Source of the DNA: Chloroflexota bacterium
GTDB taxonomy: Bacteria; Chloroflexota; Dehalococcoidia; SM23-28-2; HRBIN24
DNA: 64,000 nucleotides
Direction of reading: 5' to 3'
Assembly (NCBI GenBank): GCA_030550295.1
Contig: JAUQPQ010000001.1
Span: 1 to 64,000 of the forward strand
The notes beneath the pieces were generated by a model that worked only from the letters and a program-made list of their open reading frames with translations, did not search any database and was not told the DNA's origin. Made by a program: the position numbers and the translations under genes. Positions 16,501-24,850 of the stretch are shown piece by piece (within the stretch, counting starts at the first letter, position 1; each line of letters starts with the position of its first letter).

Positions 16501-16974
16501 ATGCCAAAACAGCTCATAAGGCTTGTCGTCAATGGCGAAGGGCACGAGGTGGCAGTAGAGCCGTGGTGGAGCCTCCTACATGTAGTACGTGAGGTTATAG
16601 GGCTTACAGGGAGCAAAGAGGGGTGTGGCACAGGCGATTGTGGGGCCTGCTCCATGATTGTAAATGGCCGCTTAGTCACCTCTTGCATCTTCCTTGCCCT
16701 GGAGGCCGACGGTGCGCAAGTGACGACCATCGAGGGTATAGGGGGGGATAAGGGGTTACATCCCATCCAGCAAGCCTTCGTTGAGGAGGGGGCTGTCCAG
16801 TGCGGCTACTGCATACCGGGGATGATCGTAGCCGCCTATGACCTTTTGCGGCAAAACCCTCGCCCTACCCTAGAGGAAATACGTTACGCCTTAGCGGGCA
16901 ATCTCTGCCGGTGCACGGGATATACAAAGATATACCAGGCCGTCCTTCGGGCTGCAGAGATGATGGGAGGCTAA
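16501..16974 (+). CDS. Molybdenum hydroxylase 2Fe-2S subunit (CoxS-like)
   Basis: A 157-residue small subunit with two 2Fe-2S clusters. The plant-type ferredoxin cluster is at CGTGDCGAC (near residue 42), and the second cluster uses CGYC near 102 and CRCTGY near 136. It moves electrons from the molybdenum site in the large subunit to FAD in the medium subunit. The length is normal for the family. Confidence 0.93.
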   Translation: MPKQLIRLVVNGEGHEVAVEPWWSLLHVVREVIGLTGSKEGCGTGDCGACSMIVNGRLVTSCIFLALEADGAQVTTIEGIGGDKGLHPIQQAFVEEGAVQCGYCIPGMIVAAYDLLRQNPRPTLEEIRYALAGNLCRCTGYTKIYQAVLRAAEMMGG

Positions 16975-16977
16975 GAA

Positions 16978-19275
16978 ATGGCTGAGGTGGGCGATGTGCG
17001 AAAGGCCTTCCGGCATGTGGGGAAGCCTGTTCCTCGCGTAGACGCTCCGGCCAAGGTGACGGGGCGCACCATCTATGGCGATGACCTAAAGCTCCCACGT
17101 ATGCTCCATGTCAAACTGGTGCACGCCCCTGTGGCCCATGCCCGCATCAAAGGGATTGATGCCAGTAAGGCGCTGGCTGTGCCAGGGGTAGAAGCTGTCA
17201 TCACCGCCCAAGACCTGCCCCCTCACCGCTATGATCCTGATAACCGGACTCGAGTCCTCCTGGCTAGGGATGAGGTCCTCTTTTACGGCCAGCCTGTAGC
17301 TGCCGTCTTGGCCCGGGACCCCTACACCTCTGCCTACGCCCGTGACCTGGTAGAAGTGCAGTACGAAGAGCTGCCACCCGTCCTAGACCCTCTAGAGGCC
17401 CTACGCCCCGATGCCCCCTTGGCTAGGGGTAGCGTCCAGGCCCTTGAAGAGGGGGAGGTGGGGGGCCACATCACTGTCGAGGGGGCAGAGGCCCGAAAGG
17501 AAGAGGGCCCCCGCAACGTCGCCTCCACCATCACCTTCAAGAGGGGGGATGTAGAGCAGGGGTTCAAGGAGGCGGCGGCAGTAGTGGAGGGGACTTGGCG
17601 TACCCCCATGGCTCACCAGTCCTACATCGAGCCCCACGTCATCGTGGCCGACTACGATAGCACCGGGCGCCTCTCCATATGGAGTAGCACCCAGGCCCCC
17701 TTCCATGTGCGTAACGAGGTGGCCAAGACCTTAGGCCTGCCAGAGACGCGAGTACGCGTTATCTCCACAGAAGTAGGGGGAGGCTTTGGGGGCAAGATCT
17801 ACCTGTATGAAGCCTTGGTAGGTGCCTTGGCCATGACCCTCCAGCGCCCAGTGAAGCTGACGATGAGCCGCAAGGAGGACATGCTTGCTGCCACGCCCGC
17901 CCCCAACTGCATCGTCCAGCTAAAGATGGGCATGAAGGCCGATGGCACCCTCAGCGCCCTTAAGGCACGGGTCATCTTCGATACTGGCGCCTTCCCTGGG
18001 GCCCCCCTCCTCCCCGGTTGCCTCCTCATTGGCGGCTTCTATAAGTGCCCCAACTTGGAGATTGAGGGGCTTGAAGTTTTCACCAACAAGGTGAGCGTAG
18101 GTGCCCTGAGGGCGCCTGGGGCCCACAATGTGGCTTTCGCTTTGGAAAGCGCTTTGGACATGTTGGCCCGCAGGCTAGAGCTGGACCCCATGGAGGTGCG
18201 CCTTAAGAACGCTGTGGAAAAGGGCGACCCTTTGCCCAGCGGGCAGCCCTATCCGGCCATTGGCCTCAAAGAGTGCCTGGAAGCTGTGGCCAAGAGTCAA
18301 CTATGGCAACGGCGGCATGAAATTAGGGCCCACCCCAATCGTGGCGTGGGCTTAGCTGTAGGGGGCTGGCTGGGAGGCCTTCAGCCGGCCTCGGCCACCG
18401 TCACCCTCAACGCCGATGGCACTGTAAACGCCCTGGTGGGTGCGGCAGACATCACAGGGACTAACACCGCCTTCGCCCAAATTGTCGCTGAGGTCCTCAA
18501 CCTACCATTAGAGATGGTGCGGGTGACCACCGGCGACACCGATTCCGCCCCTTATGCCGGCATGAGCGCTGGCTCCAAGGTAACCTTCACCGTGGGCAGG
18601 GCAGTAAAGCTAGCAGCTGAGGACGCTAAAGAGCAGATCTTGCGCATCGCCTCGCAGCGCTTAGAGGCCCCCCCTGAGGAATTGGAGCTGGTGGATGGGG
18701 TGGTACGCGTCCGGGGCAGGGAGGACAAGCAGCTCACCTTCCGAGAACTGGGCCGCTGGAGTACAGCCTTCGGCGGCAGGTACCCCCCTATTGTAGGGCG
18801 GGGAGCAGTAGCGCCCCGGTTACAGGCCCCTAGCTTCAGTGCCCAGGCGGTAGAAGTGGAAGTGGATCCAAATACGGGCCAAGTGCAGGTGCTCTCGTGG
18901 GTGGTGGCCCAGGACGTGGGCTTCGCCATCAACCCCATGGCGGTGGAGGGCCAGATGCAGGGCGGCTCCACCCAAGGCCTGGGCCTAGCCCTCTTCGAAG
19001 AGATGGCCTACGACGAACAAGGGCGACTTTTGAACCCCAACCTCCTGGACTATCGCCTCCCTACCACGGCCGATGTCCCACCTATAGAGACGATCATCGT
19101 GGAAGTGCCCTCTGAGGACGGACCCTATGGGGCCCGCATAGTAGGGGAACCGTCTATCGTCCCTGGCCCGGCAGCCGTGGCCAACGCTGTGGCCGACGCT
19201 ATAGGCGCCCGTGTCTTCCAGGCACCCCTCACCCCTGAGAAGATCCTGCACGCCCTGGGGAAGATAAAAGACTAA
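16978..19275 (+). CDS. Molybdopterin-binding large subunit, xanthine dehydrogenase family
   Basis: A 765-residue large subunit carrying the molybdenum-molybdopterin centre. It has the aldehyde oxidase a/b hammerhead domain (about 25-150), GGGFGGK near residue 265 and a catalytic-glutamate region near residue 720 (GARIVGEPS). The loop that reads AYRCSFR in CO dehydrogenase reads GALRAPGAH, so this is not form I CO dehydrogenase. The substrate could be an aldehyde, N-heterocycle, purine or aromatic CoA ester and cannot be read from the sequence. moaE and moaD at 24.1-24.8 kb would supply the cofactor. Confidence 0.9.
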   Translation: MAEVGDVRKAFRHVGKPVPRVDAPAKVTGRTIYGDDLKLPRMLHVKLVHAPVAHARIKGIDASKALAVPGVEAVITAQDLPPHRYDPDNRTRVLLARDEVLFYGQPVAAVLARDPYTSAYARDLVEVQYEELPPVLDPLEALRPDAPLARGSVQALEEGEVGGHITVEGAEARKEEGPRNVASTITFKRGDVEQGFKEAAAVVEGTWRTPMAHQSYIEPHVIVADYDSTGRLSIWSSTQAPFHVRNEVAKTLGLPETRVRVISTEVGGGFGGKIYLYEALVGALAMTLQRPVKLTMSRKEDMLAATPAPNCIVQLKMGMKADGTLSALKARVIFDTGAFPGAPLLPGCLLIGGFYKCPNLEIEGLEVFTNKVSVGALRAPGAHNVAFALESALDMLARRLELDPMEVRLKNAVEKGDPLPSGQPYPAIGLKECLEAVAKSQLWQRRHEIRAHPNRGVGLAVGGWLGGLQPASATVTLNADGTVNALVGAADITGTNTAFAQIVAEVLNLPLEMVRVTTGDTDSAPYAGMSAGSKVTFTVGRAVKLAAEDAKEQILRIASQRLEAPPEELELVDGVVRVRGREDKQLTFRELGRWSTAFGGRYPPIVGRGAVAPRLQAPSFSAQAVEVEVDPNTGQVQVLSWVVAQDVGFAINPMAVEGQMQGGSTQGLGLALFEEMAYDEQGRLLNPNLLDYRLPTTADVPPIETIIVEVPSEDGPYGARIVGEPSIVPGPAAVANAVADAIGARVFQAPLTPEKILHALGKIKD

Positions 19276-19336
19276 TCGTTCTGTAGACCCTGTTCCCCTT
19301 CCCCGCCTCAGAGGTTTACCATAAGTAAGAGCCGGG

Positions 19337-19648
19337 ATGGAGCCTTTTGGCCACTACGAGGTCCTCTCCCATGTGGAGCTGCCCGAGTGCAGCATTCGCA
19401 TCGTGCGGGTGCGGCCAGGAGAAGAAGTGGCATCCCACTATCACCGGGAATGCGCCCAGATCTATACCGTCCTCGAAGGGGTAGTAGAAGTGCGAATCGG
19501 CGAGAGCTCGTATCGCCTTCTTCCCTACGAGACGGTGCGGGTAGAAAAGGGGACAGTCCACGGCGTGAACCCACTGCAAGGGCCAGCCCTCCTCTTGAGC
19601 ATCTCTATCCCTCCCCTCAAACGCGAGGACCATCACCCCGCACCCTAA
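19337..19648 (+). CDS. Cupin domain protein
   Basis: A 103-residue single cupin barrel. Motif 1 is visible as a [22 protein letters not shown] segment (two His and a Glu-like ligand set) and motif 2 ends in KGTVHGVNP. Such small cupins bind a metal and act as isomerases, dioxygenases or sugar or ligand sensors; the sequence does not say which. It lies 61 bases after the large subunit and may be the last gene of that operon. Confidence 0.8.
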   Translation: MEPFGHYEVLSHVELPECSIRIVRVRPGEEVASHYHRECAQIYTVLEGVVEVRIGESSYRLLPYETVRVEKGTVHGVNPLQGPALLLSISIPPLKREDHHPAP

Positions 19649-19651
19649 AAC

Positions 19652-19681
19652 TTGCCCAGCCTGCCCCCTCCAGGATAAAAT
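19652..19681 (+). promoter_or_regulatory. Promoter of the rplI-dnaB operon
   Basis: TTGCCC at 19652-19657 and TAAAAT at 19676-19681 with an 18-base spacer. The leader of about 115 bases contains a perfect 10-base palindrome (GGAGATCTCC) and several GGGC/GCCC pairs that could fold, which might serve L9 autoregulation. Confidence 0.45.
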
Positions 19682-19802
19682 CAGACCAGATGTTCGATCA
19701 TCTTCACTTCTCCACAGGGGGTGGATAAGCTTTGGGAGAGAGCCAGGGCCCTGGGCTTGGGAGATCTCCTGGGCAGGGGCAAAATCTTTGAGGAGGGCAG
19801 AG

Positions 19803-20276
19803 ATGAAGGTGGTATTCCTGGAGGACGTTGAGGGGAAGGCCCAGGTGGGGGAGATAAAGGAGGTAGCCGATGGCTATGCTCGCAACTATTTGTTCCCCCG
19901 CAAGCTGGCTGCCCCTGCTACACCTCATTACATAGCCATCGCCAGGGCTAAGGCTGAGAAGGAGGCGAGGCGCCAGGCCAAGCTAGATCAGCAGGCACGG
20001 GAAAAGCTTATCCCCTTGCTAGAGGGGAAGACGTTCGTTCTGTCCGTGCGGGTAGGGGAGCAGGGCAAGCTCTTTGGCGCGGTCACCGCTTCCCACGTGG
20101 CCGAGGCTATTCAGGCAGCTACGGGCATTAGCCTAGATCACCGTCAGGTATCCTTACCGGAGCCCATAAGGGAGCTGGGGCAGTTCCAGGTCTCCCTGCG
20201 TCTGACCCGTAATGTCCATGTGCAGGTCACGGTAGAAGTAGTGCCCATGGAGGCCTCAGGGGAAAAGGAGGGATAG
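19803..20276 (+). CDS. rplI: Ribosomal protein bL9
   Basis: A 157-residue bL9. The N-terminal globular domain [36 protein letters not shown] matches the L9 signature (split here only by wording; residues 1-36), a long connecting helix follows, and then the C-terminal rRNA-binding domain. ATG 19803 is preferred because GAGGAGG lies just before it and the family begins MKVxxLxDV. It heads the rplI-dnaB-dnaD-loader operon. Confidence 0.95.
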   Translation: MKVVFLEDVEGKAQVGEIKEVADGYARNYLFPRKLAAPATPHYIAIARAKAEKEARRQAKLDQQAREKLIPLLEGKTFVLSVRVGEQGKLFGAVTASHVAEAIQAATGISLDHRQVSLPEPIRELGQFQVSLRLTRNVHVQVTVEVVPMEASGEKEG

Positions 20277-20284
20277 GCATCGCC

Positions 20285-21694
20285 TTGGTAGCTGAGCGTC
20301 TTCCCCCTCACGATCTAGAAGCTGAAAGGGCGGTAGTGGCCTCCCTGCTAGTGGACCAGGAGGCTGTCTACAAGGTAGTCACCCTCCTTCGGCCGGAGGA
20401 CTTTTTCCGGGACGAGCACCGCTGGATATATGAGGCCTGTCTCGCCTTATGGCAACGGGGCGAGGCTGTGAACCAAGTGACTGTGGCCCACGAGCTTGCA
20501 CGTAGAGGGATTCTGGAGCAAGCAGGAGGCCTATCTTACCTCAGCCAGTTGGTGGCCGAACTGCCGACACCTCTTTTGGCCGAGGACTACGCCAGGATCG
20601 TCCAGAGGGACGCCATCTACAGGCGCCTTTTGCAGGCAGCCCAGGAGATCGCCCAGGACGCTTATAGGGCTGATGAGCCTGATGTGGGCAAAGTCCTGGC
20701 CAGGGCTGAGGCGCGTATCGCTGCCGTCCGTCAGGGCCACGAGGTGCGGGACTTCTCCCTTCTCCAAGAGGTGCTAGAGGAGTGGCGGCGCGTCCAAGGG
20801 GCCCTTCTAGCGCCTGTGGCTGCCGAGGCGAGAGCCATTACCACTGGCTACATGGACCTCGATACTCTTTTGCTAGGGGGGCTCAAGCGCTCTGAACTAG
20901 TAATCGTGGCTGCCCGCACTGGCCTGGGTAAGACCTCCTTGCTTCTCAACTTTGCCCGCAATGCTGCCCTCCGGCAGCGGGCCGTGGTGGCCTTTTTCAG
21001 CCTGGAGATGGCAGCTATCCAGGTGGCGCAGCGGCTTTTAGCCATGGAGTCGGGTGTTGACTCGGCCCGCATAGGGGCAGGCATACTCTCCCAGCGAGAT
21101 GAGGCGGCCATCGCTAAGGCGTTAGAACGCCTATCGCAGGCGGCGATATATATTGACGACTCCCCAGTCCTGACAGTGGCTGAGCTTCGGGCCAAGGCCC
21201 GTCGCCTCCAGCTAGAGGCAGGGCTGGACATGGTCATGGTGGACTACCTTCAGCTCTTGCGGCCTGACCAGCGCATGGAGAACCGGGTGCAAGAGGTCTC
21301 CTACGTCTCCCGTTCCCTCAAGGCCCTGGCCCGCGACCTAGACGTGCCGGTGGTAGCGGCTGCCCAGCTCTCCCGTGCCGCCGATGTGCGTGCCTCCCAT
21401 ATACCCCAGCTTTCTGACCTACGGGAATCGGGCTCCATAGAGCAGGACGCCGACGTTGTCATGTTCATCTACAGGGAGGCGGCATATGTGCGGCGAGAGG
21501 AGTGGGAGGAGATGCACAAAGACCGGCCGGCCAAAGCCTATCCGGTGGAGGACGCCCAGATCATAGTGGCCAAGCACCGCAATGGGCCCACGGCCACCAT
21601 TCACCTCCGCTTCCGCCAGAAGATCGCCCGTTTCGATGACCTACTAGTGCCAGGGCCTGATGCATGGGAGGGGCAGATCGAAGTTGAAGGATAG
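20285..21694 (+). CDS. dnaB: Replicative DNA helicase DnaB
   Basis: A 469-residue hexameric helicase. The N-terminal collar domain spans residues about 5-110 (PPHDLEAERAVVASLL). The RecA-like domain has Walker A ARTGLGKTS near residue 210, Walker B as MVMVDYLQLL near 318, and QLSRA and SDLRESGSIEQDAD near 360-385. No intein is inserted. The start appears to be TTG at 20285, with AAGGAGG upstream. The order rplI-dnaB followed by a DnaD-type protein and a loader indicates a replication operon. Confidence 0.95.
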   Translation: MVAERLPPHDLEAERAVVASLLVDQEAVYKVVTLLRPEDFFRDEHRWIYEACLALWQRGEAVNQVTVAHELARRGILEQAGGLSYLSQLVAELPTPLLAEDYARIVQRDAIYRRLLQAAQEIAQDAYRADEPDVGKVLARAEARIAAVRQGHEVRDFSLLQEVLEEWRRVQGALLAPVAAEARAITTGYMDLDTLLLGGLKRSELVIVAARTGLGKTSLLLNFARNAALRQRAVVAFFSLEMAAIQVAQRLLAMESGVDSARIGAGILSQRDEAAIAKALERLSQAAIYIDDSPVLTVAELRAKARRLQLEAGLDMVMVDYLQLLRPDQRMENRVQEVSYVSRSLKALARDLDVPVVAAAQLSRAADVRASHIPQLSDLRESGSIEQDADVVMFIYREAAYVRREEWEEMHKDRPAKAYPVEDAQIIVAKHRNGPTATIHLRFRQKIARFDDLLVPGPDAWEGQIEVEG

Positions 21695-21698
21695 GACA

Positions 21699-22292
21699 GT
21701 GGCAAAGGCCCAGGGAGGCCAGGTGGTGCTGGCCCCCGCCTTCTTCGCCCACCTTCTCCCCCAGATGGGGATAGAAGAGCTGCTGGTCACCCTATATTTC
21801 CTCCATCTCTCCCAAGGGGAAGGGGAGATGAAGGAGGAGGAGCTAGTAGGCAACCCTCTACTTCTGCGGGCCCTGGCCCGCCATTCTTCCAGGCCGGCGC
21901 AGGCGGCTTTGGCAGGCCTAGCGCAAGCCCTTCGCCGAGGCACCCTGAAGCGCAAGGAGGGGGAGAAGGGGGTCATCGTTTCGGGAGCTCCCTTGGCCCC
22001 CATCTCTAACATCTACCGCCTCTATGAAGAGAACGTTGGCCCCCTCAGCCCATTGGTGGCCGAGGAGCTGCGGCTGGCCGAGGCCCGCTATCCTTGGCCC
22101 TGGATCGCCGCTGCCTTCCGGGAGGCGGTAGAACATAACAAAAGGAGTTGGAGCTACATCAAGGCCATCCTCAGGCGATGGGAGGAGGAAGGGATAGATG
22201 AAGCGCCTAGACGAAGTTCTGGGCTCGATGAAGTCCGTTGGCTGGAGGAGCGATATCGTCGGGGGAAAGGGGGAGCTGCAAGGCCATCCTGA
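21699..22292 (+). CDS. DnaD-domain replication protein
   Basis: About 197 residues. The C-terminal half (about 105-165) carries a DnaD/DnaB_2 domain: YEENVGPLSPLVAEELRLAE, then WIAAAFREAVEHNKRSWSYI and AILRRW. The N-terminal half resembles a winged-helix initiator domain (LAPAFFAHLLPQMGIEELLVTL). DnaD proteins act with DnaA to open the origin and help load helicase in Firmicutes. The start is taken as GTG 21699, which follows the dnaB stop with a nearby AAGGA; the longer frame from 21660 would overlap dnaB. Its 3' end overlaps the loader gene by 95 bases. Confidence 0.82.
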   Translation: MAKAQGGQVVLAPAFFAHLLPQMGIEELLVTLYFLHLSQGEGEMKEEELVGNPLLLRALARHSSRPAQAALAGLAQALRRGTLKRKEGEKGVIVSGAPLAPISNIYRLYEENVGPLSPLVAEELRLAEARYPWPWIAAAFREAVEHNKRSWSYIKAILRRWEEEGIDEAPRRSSGLDEVRWLEERYRRGKGGAARPS

Positions 22293-23556
22293 GGTTGGGG
22301 AGGAAGCTGTCTGCCCTCACTGTGGCGGGGCAGGGCTAGTGCGCAAGGCTGTCCCTCTGGGCCATCCCGATTTCGGCAAGGCCTTCCCCTGCCGCTGCAC
22401 CCTTGAGGAAGACGAGGAGGCCAGGCGCCAGCGCCTTCAGCGCTTCTCCAACCTACGCCATTACTTGGGGGTCACCTTTCAACAGCTAGAGGCCCAAGAA
22501 AGGGGCTCCGCCTATGCCCGGGCGTTAGAAGAGGCCCGTAGCTTCGCTGAAGGCCCCGAAGGGTTCCTGGTGATAACTGGCCCCAGTGGCAGCGGGAAGA
22601 CCTCTTTGGCTGCTGCTGTAGCCAATCTGTGTATCGAGCGGGGGATCCTTGCCCTGTTCATAGGGGTGGCTGACCTTCTAGACCACCTGCGTGCCGCCTA
22701 CCGTCCCGAGGCGGAGACGGGGTACGACCAGCTCTTAGAGCAGTTGCGCTCTGTACCCTTGCTGGTCTTAGACGACTTGGGGGGCCAGCAGAGCACTCCC
22801 TGGGCAGAAGAGAAGCTGTTCCAGCTCATCGACCATAGGTATTCTGCCCGTCTGGCCACCGTAGTCACCCTCGCTGTCCCCTTGTCCCGTTTAGATCCGC
22901 GCCTCCGCACCAGACTGGAGTCGCCTTACAGGTCGCGCATCGTCACTTTGGGGGACGGTTTACCAGAAGGCCTCAAGCAGATAGACCTCTTATCTGCCCC
23001 TCTTCTTCGGGGCCTCACCTTCAGCCGCTTCGATCCGTCGGTAGTCACCCGTGACGGGGAGGAGCAGCGTATCCTTAAGCGGACGGTGGGCCAGGCCCGG
23101 GCCTATGCTCGTGACCCCAAGGGGTTTTTGGTATTGGTGGGAAGGCCTGGCACCGGCAAGACCCGGTTGGCGGCGGCCATAGGCCATTATTGGCGCCAAG
23201 AGGGGAAAGCTGTCCTCTTTTTGGTAGTGCCTGACCTCTTGGACTATCTGCGCTCTACCTTTGATCCCCGTCATCACTGGCCCTACGACGACACCTTTGA
23301 GGCGGTAAGGGCGATCCCTTACCTCATCTTGGACGACTTGGGCCAACATTCTAGCACCCCCTGGGCCCAGGAGAAGCTTTTCCAGCTCATTAACTACCGC
23401 TACAACTACCTGTTGCCTACCGTCTTCACCACCAACCTCGTCGCTGCTGCCCTAGACCCTAAGGTGCGGGTGCGTCTGGCCGATCCCCAAGTGAGCACCG
23501 TCTTGCCTATGGGCTACTTCGACTTCTGGGAGAGGGGCTACCAGGCCAAAGGCTAG
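22198..23556 (+). CDS. Tandem DnaC/DnaI-type AAA+ helicase loader
   Basis: 452 residues with two AAA+ domains of DnaC/DnaI type in one chain. The N-terminus has a zinc ribbon (Cys39, Cys42, Cys65, Cys67). Domain 1 has Walker A GPSGSGKT (128-135) and Walker B VLDDLG (190-195). Domain 2 has GRPGTGKT (315-322) and ILDDLG (377-382). After Walker B both have STPWAxEKLFQLI, which points to internal duplication. Sensor 1 TTN is kept in domain 2 (411-413) but is TLA in domain 1. Known loaders have one AAA+ domain. Start ATG 22198 has GGAGGAGGAAGGG upstream; ATG 22228 is possible. Confidence 0.85.
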   Translation: MKRLDEVLGSMKSVGWRSDIVGGKGELQGHPEVGEEAVCPHCGGAGLVRKAVPLGHPDFGKAFPCRCTLEEDEEARRQRLQRFSNLRHYLGVTFQQLEAQERGSAYARALEEARSFAEGPEGFLVITGPSGSGKTSLAAAVANLCIERGILALFIGVADLLDHLRAAYRPEAETGYDQLLEQLRSVPLLVLDDLGGQQSTPWAEEKLFQLIDHRYSARLATVVTLAVPLSRLDPRLRTRLESPYRSRIVTLGDGLPEGLKQIDLLSAPLLRGLTFSRFDPSVVTRDGEEQRILKRTVGQARAYARDPKGFLVLVGRPGTGKTRLAAAIGHYWRQEGKAVLFLVVPDLLDYLRSTFDPRHHWPYDDTFEAVRAIPYLILDDLGQHSSTPWAQEKLFQLINYRYNYLLPTVFTTNLVAAALDPKVRVRLADPQVSTVLPMGYFDFWERGYQAKG

Positions 23557-24107
23557 GTGGAAGTGGGGGGATGGGCTCCCAGTTCTTTCTGTTTGGCCAA
23601 ATATGTCCTGAGGGCCTCTCTAACCGTATCGTAGGCTAGGGCGTCCCAGGGTATCTCTTGGGGGCTGAAGAAGCGCGCTTCCAACACCTCAGGGCCTATG
23701 TGGAGCTCCCCATCTTGCGTCTCCCCCCAGAAGACTATGGAGACGATCCCCGGCCCTGTGGGGGCAGGCCGCGAGAGGATGGTAAGGAGCCCAGCCAACC
23801 GCACGTTAAGGCCTGTCTCTTCGTGGGTTTCCCTTAAGGCGCAGCCCTCCACCGACTCATCGATTTCCATATACCCTCCTGGCAACGTCCAGTAACCTCG
23901 GCGCGGCTCGATGGCTCGGCGCAGGAGGAGGACACGGCCCTCCCTTACCGCCACCACGCTGACGACCACCTTGGGGTTTAGGTAGAAGATGTGCCCCTGG
24001 GCGCAGACTAGCCTCTCCCTTCCCTCCTCTGGGATGTAACGTTCCTCCAGAGGGAGGCCGCAATGTGGGCAGAAGTTGGGCTTTGGGGGCGGAAAACAAT
24101 ACGACAC
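23553..24107 (-). CDS. NUDIX hydrolase with N-terminal zinc ribbon
   Basis: A 184-residue protein. A zinc ribbon (CPHCG and later Cys, residues 13-40) leads into a NUDIX domain with the full box (GGYMEIDESVEG, REThEETGL pattern near residues 78-100). The layout is like NudC or YjhB-type pyrophosphatases acting on NADH or nucleoside diphosphate derivatives. It overlaps the end of the helicase loader by four bases on the other strand and is followed by moaE. Confidence 0.88.
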   Translation of the reverse strand: MSYCFPPPKPNFCPHCGLPLEERYIPEEGRERLVCAQGHIFYLNPKVVVSVVAVREGRVLLLRRAIEPRRGYWTLPGGYMEIDESVEGCALRETHEETGLNVRLAGLLTILSRPAPTGPGIVSIVFWGETQDGELHIGPEVLEARFFSPQEIPWDALAYDTVREALRTYLAKQKELGAHPPTST

Positions 24108-24113
24108 CCTACC

Positions 24114-24539
24114 TTACCCGGTCAGAGGAAGTGTGCCCTCTATCCACTCCTCCCCCCCTTCGAACACCTCCTTCTTCCAGATGGGTAGCCGCTCCTTAAG
24201 GCAGTCCACTAGCCATTCTCCAGCCCGGAAGGCCTCCTTCCGGTGAGGTGATGAGACCGCTACTACTAAGGAGATATCGCCCACCTGGAGGGTACCTATG
24301 CGATGCAGAATGGCTACATCTTTAAGGCCAAAGCGCTCTTGTGCCTCTTGGGCAAGCTCCTCCATCACCTTCTGGGCCATTTCGCTGTACGCCTCGTAGT
24401 GGAGCTGAATGACCCGGCGGCCCAAGTTGTGGCCTCGCACCACCCCAAGAAAGACGACCACTGCCCCAGTGCTGGGGTGGCTTACGGCCTTTATAGACTC
24501 CTCAACGTTTAGGGGCTGGGGTGTTACGCGGAAGAGCAT
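24114..24539 (-). CDS. moaE: Molybdopterin synthase catalytic subunit MoaE
   Basis: A 141-residue subunit that inserts sulfur into precursor Z (cPMP) to make molybdopterin. Visible marks are GAVVVFLGVVRGHNLGR near residue 25, HYEAY near 47, HRIGTLQVGD near 80, SPHRKEAF near 97 and the active-site lysines in PIWKKE near 118. It lies downstream of moaD on the same strand with a 2-base gap. It would serve the molybdenum hydroxylase at 15.6-19.3 kb. Confidence 0.95.
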   Translation of the reverse strand: MLFRVTPQPLNVEESIKAVSHPSTGAVVVFLGVVRGHNLGRRVIQLHYEAYSEMAQKVMEELAQEAQERFGLKDVAILHRIGTLQVGDISLVVAVSSPHRKEAFRAGEWLVDCLKERLPIWKKEVFEGGEEWIEGTLPLTG

Positions 24540-24541
24540 CG

Positions 24542-24790
24542 CTAACCTCCCCCCGCCACAGGCGGGATGATGGCCACCTCATCACCCTCCCCTACGGGAT
24601 GCTGAGGGCCTACATATCGGGCGTTGACGGCGAATGCGACAGGGATTTCACAGGAGGCGAGGGCGGGAAACATCTCCTGCACCCGCCGGTACACCTCTTG
24701 GGCAGGTAGCCCTTCCCCTACCTCTACCTCCACCTGGGCGGTACCGGCCAGCTCTCGCAGACGGGCGAAAAGGAGGACCCTCGCCTTCAT
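24542..24790 (-). CDS. moaD: Molybdopterin synthase sulfur carrier MoaD
   Basis: An 82-residue ubiquitin-like protein. It starts MKARVLLFARLRELAG and ends in the exposed Gly-Gly tail (PPVAGGG) that becomes the thiocarboxylate. It is paired with moaE. The 60-base gap to comF, which is divergent, should contain promoters for both, but no clear one is visible. Confidence 0.95.
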   Translation of the reverse strand: MKARVLLFARLRELAGTAQVEVEVGEGLPAQEVYRRVQEMFPALASCEIPVAFAVNARYVGPQHPVGEGDEVAIIPPVAGGG

Positions 24791-24850
24791 CGGCTTCCAG
24801 TGTAAGGGCCAAGGGTAGAGGCATCAAGGCGGTCCCCTTCTGGCGTTGAT

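Noticed and set aside
16978..19275. Form I carbon monoxide dehydrogenase large subunit
   Set aside because: The AYxCSFR active-site loop is absent; GALRAPGAH is in its place.
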